DNA of 46,251 nt, taken from a virus. The notes under the pieces are model-generated. The model made no database searches, had not been told where the DNA came from, and worked only from the letters and a program-made list of their open reading frames with translations. The DNA lies in IMG/VR virus record IMGVR_UViG_3300014820_000002, positions 1-46,251 of that record; one strand, 5' to 3'. Every line of letters starts with the position of its first letter. Within the stretch, counting starts at the first letter, position 1. Shown here one piece after another: positions 31,752-38,126 of this stretch. The position numbers and the translations under genes were made by a program.

Positions 31752-32111
31752 ATGAAAAAATTTAAAGTATTGTATGAACTGGATGGCCGAAAGTTTTTTT
31801 CTGAGGTTGCTGCTGAAACGGCAATGCAGGCACAGATGCGGGTACTAAACAAAATTAATTTTATTGAGATACAGGAAATGGAGCCACTACCAAAAAGAGA
31901 TCCGCAATTACAAAATTCATTCATGGGAGCCATTGCGCTTGGATTATTATGCAGCGAACGCACCAGAGCGCAAATGGAATTAGATAATTCCAATATTACA
32001 TTTGCGAAAGGGTTTGAATTGGAAGAAAAGATCAATAAGTTAACTGCCGAAATTGAAGAGCTGCAAAAAAATAATCCAGCTTTAAAAATGTTTAAAGCAA
32101 GCATGCAATAA
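31752..32111 (+). CDS. Hypothetical 119-aa early protein
   Basis: The N-terminal half is a folded beta-alpha unit (KKFKVLYELDGRKFFSEVAA, ETAMQAQMRVLNKINFIEIQ), the pattern of a small two-strand domain. The C-terminal half is a coiled coil (ELEEKINKLTAEIEELQKNN). It could be a small host-takeover or replication accessory protein. No known family. Confidence 0.65.
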   Translation: MKKFKVLYELDGRKFFSEVAAETAMQAQMRVLNKINFIEIQEMEPLPKRDPQLQNSFMGAIALGLLCSERTRAQMELDNSNITFAKGFELEEKINKLTAEIEELQKNNPALKMFKASMQ

Positions 32112-32121
32112 ATATTTTTTT

Positions 32122-32391
32122 ATGGATCCAAACATACAACATCAATCGTCTCCATTTCCCCCCTTTAGGGGGATAGGGGGTACAATTACTGATTTTAAAA
32201 ATAATGTTGGCCAAAGATTCAGAGTAGTGGATGGTGATGGAAAATATTTTCATCGCAATGGACTGATGGGAAAGCAGGATGTGATAAGAAAAGTTGATGA
32301 ACAAACACAAATGGTAGAAGGGGATATGTTCATCGCACATTATTCATTATGCAGGTTCATCCAGGATGTGCCGGCAGGATTTAAAAAATAA
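32122..32391 (+). CDS. Hypothetical 89-aa early protein with REP insertion near its start
   Basis: Residues 9-21 (SSPFPPFRGIGGT) are encoded by a family B REP element (32148-32183). The rest (FKNNVGQRFRVVDGDGKYFH, RNGLMGKQDVIRKVDEQTQM) looks like a small beta-rich domain with basic loops. The N-terminus may therefore be shorter in the ancestral protein. The stop codon is directly followed by the next start (32392). Confidence 0.6.
   Translation: MDPNIQHQSSPFPPFRGIGGTITDFKNNVGQRFRVVDGDGKYFHRNGLMGKQDVIRKVDEQTQMVEGDMFIAHYSLCRFIQDVPAGFKK
32148..32183 (+). repeat. REP-like palindrome, family B, inside a gene
   Basis: TCTCCATTTCCC, then CCCCCTTTAGGGGG, ATAGGGGGTA. In frame with the 89-aa gene. 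Confidence 0.85.
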
Positions 32392-32589
32392 ATGGCGGAA
32401 GAAATTTTAAATATTGAACATCACATAAAGCACCTGGTAGTAAAAGCAATGAACAAATTTAAAAACAACAGGGCAGCAGCTGCTGAGGCATTGCAGATTT
32501 CACTAAGGCAGTTACATATATACAAACGGCAATTCAATATTAAATACGATCCTTCGGACAACCAATATTTTTTAAAACAAAATAAGTGA
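32392..32589 (+). CDS. Fis-type helix-turn-helix protein
   Basis: 65 aa. Residues 13-55 (HLVVKAMNKFKNNRAAAAEA, then LQISLRQLHIYKRQFNI) fit the HTH_8/Fis DNA-binding motif found in Fis and at the C-terminus of NtrC-type activators. It has no sensor or AAA+ part, so it would act as a DNA-bending protein or a small activator. It is a candidate for the factor that switches on the TTTGTCC late promoters, by inference only. Confidence 0.75.
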   Translation: MAEEILNIEHHIKHLVVKAMNKFKNNRAAAAEALQISLRQLHIYKRQFNIKYDPSDNQYFLKQNK

Positions 32590-32591
32590 AG

Positions 32592-32699
32592 ATGAACATA
32601 CTAATTTTTTTTGTGGCGATACTTTTTTTAATGGGTTACGCTCTTGCATTTTTAGTAAACCTGGCAAAGGATTTTAATGAGTGGTGTACAAAAAAATAA
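32592..32699 (+). CDS. 35-aa membrane peptide
   Basis: MNILIFFVAILFLMGYALAF then LVNLAKDFNEWCTKK: one membrane helix and a charged tail. It starts 2 nt after the Fis-like gene and ends 4 nt before the tRNA. Function unknown. Confidence 0.55.
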   Translation: MNILIFFVAILFLMGYALAFLVNLAKDFNEWCTKK

Positions 32700-32703
32700 C
32701 AAC

Positions 32704-32775
32704 AGCGCCGTAGAGCAGCGGTAGCTCACTGGACTCATACTCCAGGGGTCGGCAGTTCGAATCTGCCCGGCGCAA
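32704..32775 (+). tRNA. tRNA with CAU anticodon (Met or lysidine-type Ile)
   Basis: Full cloverleaf: D stem GAGC/GCTC, anticodon stem CTGGA/TCCAG with loop CTCATAC (CAT at 32736-32738), variable GGGTC, T stem GGCAG/CTGCC with TTCGAAT loop, and acceptor GCGCCG/CGGCGC. Position 8 is T and 9 is A. CCA is not encoded. The first acceptor position would be A opposite A, an unpaired end. The GGG/CCC anticodon-stem pairs of initiator tRNA are absent, so it is elongator Met or Ile with modified C34. Confidence 0.9.
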
Positions 32776-32800
32776 CTAACAAACAATAAAATAAAAAAAT

Positions 32801-33100
32801 ATGGCAACTAACAATGCAGATAAAACAGGGCAGCTTGTTGTATCTAAAAAATCAGTATTTGTTCCTGCAGGTATAAAAGACCAGCACCAGGACACGCATA
32901 AATTTATTGCAGGTGATGGAGAGATAGTAGTGCAGCTTTCCAACTTCACCAGGCAAAGCAAATTTTTTAACGTACACATAGAAGAAGTAGATGCAAATGG
33001 AAAAAGTTTTTCCACACCTGCAAAAACCGAAGTAAAAAACAAGGTTGAAAAACCCGCTGCAAAACCCGCTGATGAAAAAATGGAAGAGATTATAAAATAA
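32801..33100 (+). CDS. Hypothetical 99-aa protein
   Basis: N-terminal beta-like half (TGQLVVSKKSVFVPAGIKDQ; DGEIVVQLSNFTRQSKFFNV). C-terminal Lys/Ala/Pro-rich linker (VKNKVEKPAAKPADEKMEEI). No family recognised. Follows the tRNA by 25 nt. Confidence 0.6.
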   Translation: MATNNADKTGQLVVSKKSVFVPAGIKDQHQDTHKFIAGDGEIVVQLSNFTRQSKFFNVHIEEVDANGKSFSTPAKTEVKNKVEKPAAKPADEKMEEIIK

Positions 33101-33159
33101 AGATCACGGCGAAGCATTTGCCAGTATCCATTATCGCTGTATGTGGTGGCACATACTAC

Positions 33160-33177
33160 TGCCGTGTAAGTGCGGCA
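33160..33177 (+). promoter_or_regulatory. Leader hairpin 1 (TGCCG / CGGCA)
   Basis: TGCCG, loop TGTAAGTG, CGGCA, followed by ATTTTTAAATCTAAATT and then the start codon at 33195. One of four short hairpins with 8-nt loops lying just upstream of start codons in the early region. Confidence 0.6.
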
Positions 33178-33194
33178 ATTTTTAAATCTAAATT

Positions 33195-33293
33195 ATGCAA
33201 GAAAATTTTTACGACAACGATGTGCTCAGCTTCCTGATGGGATTGTGTGTTGGTTTTTCACTTGGACTTATTATAGCGGCTATTATATTATGA
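33195..33293 (+). CDS. 32-aa membrane peptide coupled to primase
   Basis: MQENFYDNDVLSFLMGLCVG, then FSLGLIIAAIIL: a polar N-terminus and one membrane helix. Its TGA overlaps the primase ATG (ATGA at 33290), so the two are translationally coupled. Role unknown. Confidence 0.6.
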   Translation: MQENFYDNDVLSFLMGLCVGFSLGLIIAAIIL

Positions 33294-34393
33294 TAAAACA
33301 AAACTCCATAGAAGAGCTCCGCAACAAATGTGATATCACAGATGTTGTAAATAAATATACTGTTGTAAAACGTGATATGGCCTGCTGTCCCTTTCATGAT
33401 GAGAGAACGGCAAGCTTTAAAATATACCCGGCAAAACAAACCTATAAATGTTTTGGCTGTGGCGAAAGTGGCGATGTGTTTAAGCTCATCATGAAAAAAG
33501 AGAATTTAAATTTTGTGGAAGCTGCAGAATATTTAGCAGCCGCCGCCGGCATCGGGCTGGAGTATGATCAGCAGAGCCAGCAGGAAGCCCAGGAAATAAA
33601 AGATGAGCGCAAAGAAATGCTCGCCATTGCAGAATGGGCAAATAAAAAATACATCACATCATTGGTGCAACTACCGGATGATGATGCCGCCATAGAATAT
33701 TTAAATGTGAGGGGCTACAGTCGCGAAAGAGCAACAGCCTGGGATCTTGGCTTTGCCCCGGATGACTGGAAATTTATCACAACTCCGCTGATCAACATGG
33801 GTAAACTAATGGATGCAATAAAAACCGGGTTGGTTTATTCCCGTGATGGAAAGAACTGGGATTTTTATCGCACCAGGATAACCATACCAATCCATGATCA
33901 CAATGGTATTGTAGTCGGCTTAGCCGGGCGGCTTATCCCTCCCCCACCGGGGGAGACGGAGGGGGCAAAGCAGCCCAAATATTTAAACCCGGTAGAGAGC
34001 CTTATTTACAGCAAGAAGAAAATTTGGTACGGGCTATGGCAGGCACAAAAAGCGATAAAGGAAGAAAAGTTTTGTTACGTGGTAGAAGGATATTTTGATG
34101 TGCATGCCATGCAGGATAATGGAATGCTCAACACCATTGCCGCCTGCGGTACAGAGGTTGATGACAGCCAGATAAAGTTTTTAAAAAGATACACCGAGCG
34201 TGTAGTGATAGCATTTGATGGTGACGGGCCAGGGACAAAAAAACAAATGCTGCTGATCAATATTTTTTTACAAAACAATTTTAAAGTTGATGTGCTTGTA
34301 CTTCCCCAAGGGAAGGACCCGGATGAATATATAAATGAATTATTAAAGATCCCGCAGGCGGCGGTTGACGAAACATATATGGTCAGGAGTTAA
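33290..34393 (+). CDS. DnaG-type primase
   Basis: 367 aa from ATG 33290 (MIKQNSIEELRNKCDITDVV). The zinc finger is C33-P-F-H36 and C54-x-x-C57 (KCFGCGESGDVFKLI). The catalytic core has RGYSRERATAWDLGFAP and GLAGRLI. The TOPRIM domain shows YVVEGYFDVHAMQDNG and IAFDGDGPG. It makes RNA primers for replication. Residues about 216-226 (PPPPGETEGAK) are encoded by a family B REP element inserted between the GR-L and PKYLN blocks of the core. There is no C-terminal helicase-binding domain, so the partner at 38127 must interact differently. The longer frame starting with GTG at 33170 is rejected. Confidence 0.9.
   Translation: MIKQNSIEELRNKCDITDVVNKYTVVKRDMACCPFHDERTASFKIYPAKQTYKCFGCGESGDVFKLIMKKENLNFVEAAEYLAAAAGIGLEYDQQSQQEAQEIKDERKEMLAIAEWANKKYITSLVQLPDDDAAIEYLNVRGYSRERATAWDLGFAPDDWKFITTPLINMGKLMDAIKTGLVYSRDGKNWDFYRTRITIPIHDHNGIVVGLAGRLIPPPPGETEGAKQPKYLNPVESLIYSKKKIWYGLWQAQKAIKEEKFCYVVEGYFDVHAMQDNGMLNTIAACGTEVDDSQIKFLKRYTERVVIAFDGDGPGTKKQMLLINIFLQNNFKVDVLVLPQGKDPDEYINELLKIPQAAVDETYMVRS
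33931..33968 (+). repeat. REP-like palindrome, family B, inside primase
   Basis: CTCCCCCACCGGGGGAG followed by ACGGAGGGGGC, in frame with the primase. It fits a loop between conserved core motifs, so the enzyme could tolerate it. Confidence 0.9.
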
Positions 34394-34431
34394 ATTTTCT
34401 TACTGCAAAAATCACAAATAAAAAAATAATT

Positions 34432-34713
34432 ATGGACTACTTCAGCTACATCAGTTACACATTATCAATGTCAAATAAATTAGAGAAAGCAATCTACGAA
34501 TTTATAAAAACCAAAGAACGGAAGGTAGTTGATGGGATAGATATTTTTCAATTCCGTAGTGATATCATTGCTGGAATAAAAAAATTAAACCAAGAGCATC
34601 CAAGATGCAAACCACGCAATGTAGAGTGGTATCAGCCAGAGAAAAAAAAGGGTGATTGGTTTTTACATGGTGTTGGATTTTGTACACTTGTTTTATACGC
34701 AACAAAAATTTAA
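34432..34713 (+). CDS. Hypothetical 93-aa early protein
   Basis: MDYFSYISYTLSMSNKLEKA, then IYEFIKTKERKVVDGIDIFQ; a second in-frame ATG at 34468 is possible. A Trp- and Lys-rich central part (RNVEWYQPEKKKGDWFLHGV) precedes a short hydrophobic end. Soluble overall. No known family. Confidence 0.6.
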   Translation: MDYFSYISYTLSMSNKLEKAIYEFIKTKERKVVDGIDIFQFRSDIIAGIKKLNQEHPRCKPRNVEWYQPEKKKGDWFLHGVGFCTLVLYATKI

Positions 34714-34726
34714 ACTTTTAAGCCCG

Positions 34727-34744
34727 GCCACTGCTAAGTGTGGC
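34727..34744 (+). promoter_or_regulatory. Leader hairpin 2 (GCCAC / GTGGC)
   Basis: GCCAC, loop TGCTAAGT, GTGGC, then GAATATATAATT and the start codon at 34757. The loop resembles the TGTAAGT loops at 33165 and 1308. Confidence 0.6.
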
Positions 34745-34756
34745 GAATATATAATT

Positions 34757-35026
34757 ATGACAGACGCAAATCTGGCCACAGGTGAAGGCCTTAAAAAAAC
34801 AATTGACAAGATCACCGCCATACAGGCAAAAAATGCAGCGGCAGGAAGTAAAGGAGTTGTTCTTGTTACTGATGCAACTGACGAGGTATTGGCATCAGAA
34901 GCAAATTTAATAGAAGTGCTTGGCGATAGTGCTTACAATACGCTTGCCGCAAATGCACTAACAGCATTGAACACAGCGCTTGTTGATGCAAAAACAACAG
35001 CCAACACGGCTTACGCTGCATTGTAA
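34757..35026 (+). CDS. Hypothetical 89-aa Ala/Thr-rich protein
   Basis: The start at 34757 (MTDANLATGEGLKKTIDKIT) is chosen because a leader hairpin lies upstream and the longer frame runs through it. Highly enriched in Ala and Thr (NAAAGSKGVVLVTDATDEVL, TALNTALVDAKTTANTAYAA). Probably helical. No known family. Confidence 0.65.
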   Translation: MTDANLATGEGLKKTIDKITAIQAKNAAAGSKGVVLVTDATDEVLASEANLIEVLGDSAYNTLAANALTALNTALVDAKTTANTAYAAL

Positions 35027-35037
35027 ATTTTAACCGG

Positions 35038-35057
35038 GCCACCGGGTTACAGGTGGC
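35038..35057 (+). promoter_or_regulatory. Leader hairpin 3 (GCCACC / GGTGGC)
   Basis: GCCACC, loop GGGTTACA, GGTGGC, then AATTTTTATATT and the start codon at 35070. The T tract could also terminate some transcripts. Confidence 0.6.
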
Positions 35058-35069
35058 AATTTTTATATT

Positions 35070-35288
35070 ATGGATGCAAATAATAAATTAAAAGAAGAGG
35101 TAGAAACATTCCTGTTGCAAGCGATGTCGGGAATAGACAAAGCTGTGCATGTGATGGTTCAAAAATTAAGTAGTGAAGAGTATGAAAAGGAGGTTGACAC
35201 ACTCATTAAAAGTAATCGCGAAATTAAAAAGGTGTTGAATAAACACTTTGATTTTATTGCAAGAAAAAGAGGAACTATAAATGCCTGA
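35070..35288 (+). CDS. Hypothetical 72-aa early protein
   Basis: Helical and acidic (DANNKLKEEVETFLLQAMSG, IDKAVHVMVQKLSSEEYEKE) with a basic C-terminus ending RKRGTINA. No known family. Its stop overlaps a 15-codon frame (35281-35328, MPEKEIEAYPLRLLI), which may be a linker rather than a gene. Confidence 0.6.
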   Translation: MDANNKLKEEVETFLLQAMSGIDKAVHVMVQKLSSEEYEKEVDTLIKSNREIKKVLNKHFDFIARKRGTINA

Positions 35289-35338
35289 AAAAGAAATTGA
35301 AGCTTATCCATTAAGACTATTAATTTAAAAAAAAATGT

Positions 35339-35551
35339 ATGCCAGAATTAGTAAATGCACAAAAGATGAAAGAGGTAGCTCAAAAAATAAAAGAAGAGTT
35401 ACCGGATAAAGGATTCGCCCTGGTAGTATTTGATTTTGGTGAAGGCATGAGAGATTTTAATTACATCGGGAACAGCCGACGGGAAGACATGATAGAATGT
35501 TTTGAAGCGCTGTTATTAAAATGGAAAAATCAAAAGGTAACAGACAATTAA
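35339..35551 (+). CDS. Hypothetical 70-aa early protein
   Basis: MPELVNAQKMKEVAQKIKEE, then LPDKGFALVVFDFGEGMRDF, YIGNSRREDMIECFEALLLK: a compact alpha/beta pattern with a Gly-turn. Small proteins of this pattern recur in phage early regions as conserved hypotheticals. It overlaps the next start (TAATG). Confidence 0.65.
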   Translation: MPELVNAQKMKEVAQKIKEELPDKGFALVVFDFGEGMRDFNYIGNSRREDMIECFEALLLKWKNQKVTDN

Positions 35552-35703
35552 TGCCGCACCAAGCGATCATATTACCCATTAAACCGCAACTAAAAAAAGT
35601 ACCTTCTAAACAGGCACCGGTAAAATTATTATTGCCACCGGTGGATAAATCTTTCTTACATTCATTGGCTCAAATTTTTGTAACCAAAATTCTGCAGTCA
35701 TGA
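35551..35703 (+). CDS. Hypothetical 50-aa basic protein before recombinase
   Basis: MPHQAIILPIKPQLKKVPSK, then QAPVKLLLPPVDKSFLHSLA. Pro- and Lys-rich, with no known domain. Coupled by overlap at both ends: its ATG overlaps the upstream stop, and its TGA overlaps the recombinase start. A longer start at 35521 is possible. Confidence 0.5.
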   Translation: MPHQAIILPIKPQLKKVPSKQAPVKLLLPPVDKSFLHSLAQIFVTKILQS

Positions 35704-37283
35704 AAAAAGCGATAGCATACAAACGCATCTCTACAAAAGATCAAAGTAATTTTTCTTTACCCGGCCAGGAGAAACATATAAATGAATTTGCTGCCGCAGA
35801 AAATATAACAATAGTTGGCAGCTTTACTGATGATGGCAAAAGTGCAAAAAACTTTGACCGCCCTGACTGGAAGTTGCTGGAAGCCTTTGTACGTGAGCAT
35901 CACAGGGATGTTGATTATTTAATTGTAATTAAATACGATCGCTTTAGCCGCAATGCTGCACAAGGTTTACAAAAAATAGAATGGCTGGAACAGAAGTATC
36001 GCATCATGATCCTAAGTGTTTTTGAAAGAATGCTTATTGATTATGATTCTCCATTTTATTTTAAGCAACGTGCCGACATGCTTGTGTCTGCAGAGTTTGA
36101 ATTGCGTGTGATCCGCGACAGGACAAAGTTTGGAATTCACAATGCATTAAGCAGCGGAAGATTTATAAATATGGCGCCGTTTGGATATCGCAATGAACGT
36201 GAAGGGAAGAAAGTACCGGTGATAAAAATTGTTGAAGAAAAAGCTTTGATAATAAAGAAGATCTTCACGATGTTTTTAGCGGGCAGTAATAAAATTGAAA
36301 TATTTAGATCTGCAAAGCTCGCCGGTTTTACCAGGACATCACACAGCGCCATCCCGGACGTTTTAACCAACTGCGTTTATGCAGGATTGATCTATGTGCC
36401 GGCGTACAAAAAAGAAGCTGCTAAATATGTGAAGGGTGTACATGATGGAATTATTGATGAGCATACATATTGGCAAGTGCAGGAACGCCTTGGTAATACT
36501 TTGCAGAAAAGAAATGTGCTCAATCCGGAAGTGCATTTACGTGGTGTGTTAAAACACTCATGCGGAAAATTATTAACGGCAGGTAACAGCCGCAGCAAGA
36601 GCGGAAGATATTATTGGTATTACAAATGCAATGATCATCGGGAAACAAATTATTCAGCAAACAAAATTCATTTGCAGTTTGATGAAGTACTGCAACATCT
36701 TAGCCTCAGTGATCAGCACATAAATTATTTGACTGAGGCGGCGCATGAAGAAATGAAAATTCAATTGCAGGACAGGGATAAAAAAATAGTTCAATTAAGA
36801 AAAGAGTTACAGGCTGCAATGAAAAATATTGATAACCTGGAAGAGAAATTTATTACAGGGGATCTTGCACCGGCAACTTATAAAAAATGGTACAGCAAAT
36901 ATGCAGCGGCAGAAAGTTCCATCCGTCACCAGTTGGCCGAATTAGAAAAAAATTCTGAAGACAAATGGAATTTATTTTATACCGAATTACCGAAGCTTAC
37001 GGATATGCAGTACCTGTATCAGGCAGCAGATCTATCACAGAAAAGAACATTTGTGCGCCAGGTGTTCAACTCACAACTGTCGTATGTGGATGGTATCTAT
37101 AGAACACCATTTCTGTTACCATTGCTTAGTCACAACACATTGATTTTAAAACAAAAAGGGCTGCTCATAGTTGAACAGCCCCCGCAATTAGTTGCAGTAA
37201 ATGAAGGAAGTACCCCGAACCGGAGTATAATTGAACTCCACTCCTCTTTTCTACAATTAGTTGCGGAAATTAAAACCGCTTAG
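35700..37283 (+). CDS. Large serine recombinase (phage integrase)
   Basis: 527 aa. N-terminal resolvase domain: YKRISTKDQ with nucleophile Ser11, LPGQEKHINEFAAAENITIV, DDGKSAKNFDRP, IVIKYDRFSRNAAQG. Recombinase domain: APFGYRNEREGKK and following. A zinc-ribbon-like segment has reduced ligands (KHSCG, then YKCNDH). A coiled coil lies at about 350-420. Such enzymes integrate phage DNA at a single site, usually with a directionality factor. This makes the phage temperate by gene content. Its 3' end (37158-37264) has a strong hairpin (GGGCTG/CAGCCC) and an 11-bp direct repeat CAATTAGTTGC, a place worth testing for attP. Confidence 0.9.
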   Translation: MKKAIAYKRISTKDQSNFSLPGQEKHINEFAAAENITIVGSFTDDGKSAKNFDRPDWKLLEAFVREHHRDVDYLIVIKYDRFSRNAAQGLQKIEWLEQKYRIMILSVFERMLIDYDSPFYFKQRADMLVSAEFELRVIRDRTKFGIHNALSSGRFINMAPFGYRNEREGKKVPVIKIVEEKALIIKKIFTMFLAGSNKIEIFRSAKLAGFTRTSHSAIPDVLTNCVYAGLIYVPAYKKEAAKYVKGVHDGIIDEHTYWQVQERLGNTLQKRNVLNPEVHLRGVLKHSCGKLLTAGNSRSKSGRYYWYYKCNDHRETNYSANKIHLQFDEVLQHLSLSDQHINYLTEAAHEEMKIQLQDRDKKIVQLRKELQAAMKNIDNLEEKFITGDLAPATYKKWYSKYAAAESSIRHQLAELEKNSEDKWNLFYTELPKLTDMQYLYQAADLSQKRTFVRQVFNSQLSYVDGIYRTPFLLPLLSHNTLILKQKGLLIVEQPPQLVAVNEGSTPNRSIIELHSSFLQLVAEIKTA

Positions 37284-37284
37284 T

Positions 37285-37557
37285 ATGGCAGAATCATTAG
37301 TATTAAAAGGAAATGCAGAAACAATAATACAGGTGAAAGATCTTGTAAAAAAGTTAAATGGAAGTGGCAAATACAAGTTCCACTATGATTATTCCAACAA
37401 ATTAGGAAGGGCCAAAATAGTCATTGATGCCACTGATCCTATGCATTTTTATATGCTTGGCGTTTTTAGCCAGGATATCATGAAAAAACTATTTAATGAA
37501 AAACTTAGTAGGACAAACGGTTCGGATATCTCCCCAGGACAAATCCAGGGGCGGTAA
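37285..37557 (+). CDS. Hypothetical 90-aa protein after recombinase
   Basis: The start at 37285 (MAESLVLKGNAETIIQVKDL) comes 1 nt after the recombinase stop; a longer frame overlaps it. Basic N-terminal half, then a small beta unit (KFHYDYSNKLGRAKIVIDAT, DPMHFYMLGVFSQDIMKKLF). It could act with the recombinase, for example as a directionality factor, by position only. Confidence 0.6.
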   Translation: MAESLVLKGNAETIIQVKDLVKKLNGSGKYKFHYDYSNKLGRAKIVIDATDPMHFYMLGVFSQDIMKKLFNEKLSRTNGSDISPGQIQGR

Positions 37558-37759
37558 CAACACACGAACGGTAAAAATTATTTATGAATTCCATGATGAT
37601 GATAATGTGCGCTGGTATAATGTGCAGGAAGAAGATAAAAATTTTGCTGCAAATGCAGATATCTATGATCACCTTTTTTTGCGCACCCGGGATAAAATTT
37701 TACCTAAGAGAACAAAGGATGTGATTCACAACACGAGTAATGTTAATTATAAAAAATAA
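37496..37759 (+). CDS. Hypothetical 87-aa protein
   Basis: MKNLVGQTVRISPQDKSRGG, then NTRTVKIIYEFHDDDNVRWY, IYDHLFLRTRDKILPKRTKD. Basic ends, a beta-rich middle and no membrane segment. Overlaps the preceding gene by 62 nt in another frame. Both have reasonable codon use. No family recognised. Confidence 0.6.
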   Translation: MKNLVGQTVRISPQDKSRGGNNTRTVKIIYEFHDDDNVRWYNVQEEDKNFAANADIYDHLFLRTRDKILPKRTKDVIHNTSNVNYKK

Positions 37760-37764
37760 AATTT

Positions 37765-38037
37765 ATGTGTAAATGTATTGAGAATACTACCCAGCTTGCC
37801 TCTAAAAAACTTGTTACAGAAGTTGAAAAAGGCAGTACAGTTTCTGAATGGATTAATAAAGGAAGTTTTGAAAATAAAGGACTTAGTTTATCAGGTGGCC
37901 CTTCTAAAATTTCAATGCCATTCATCATTAAATACATTCGAAAAAAAGTAAACGGAGAACCTGAAAAAAGGGAAACTACAGCACATACTTATATCTATCT
38001 ATCATTCTGTCCATTCTGTGGAGAAAAATATAATTAA
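37765..38037 (+). CDS. Small zinc-binding-type protein
   Basis: 90 aa. CKC at residues 2-4 and SFCPFCGEKYN at the C-terminus provide four Cys (CxC and CxxC), a zinc-knuckle-like set. The middle is beta-rich (KGSTVSEWINKGSFENKGLS). No named family. It shares its last base with a 27-codon frame that follows. Confidence 0.65.
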   Translation: MCKCIENTTQLASKKLVTEVEKGSTVSEWINKGSFENKGLSLSGGPSKISMPFIIKYIRKKVNGEPEKRETTAHTYIYLSFCPFCGEKYN

Positions 38038-38120
38038 TGAAGCGGCCACACTTTCTTAACCAGGATAAAAGGATTTTTTTAATTCACAAGCATTATACTA
38101 ACCCTGATATTAAAATTTAA
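38037..38120 (+). CDS. 27-aa putative peptide
   Basis: MKRPHFLNQDKRIFLIHKHY, ending TNPDIKI. TAATG overlap with the zinc-type gene and a 6-nt gap to the helicase. It may be a coupling frame rather than a functional protein. Confidence 0.35.
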   Translation: MKRPHFLNQDKRIFLIHKHYTNPDIKI

Positions 38121-38126
38121 TTTCTG

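Noticed and set aside
33170-33289. GTG-started N-terminal extension of the primase
   Set aside because: It overlaps a leader hairpin and a well-formed 32-aa membrane peptide. The family's N-terminus begins at MIKQNSIEEL.
35281-35328. 15-codon frame MPEKEIEAYPLRLLI
   Set aside because: Too short to judge. It overlaps the end of the 72-aa gene, so it is mentioned there only.
37205-37255. tRNA-like fragment at the recombinase end
   Set aside because: GGAG/CTCC can be drawn as a T arm on the minus strand, but the loop is 10 nt and no other arms are present.
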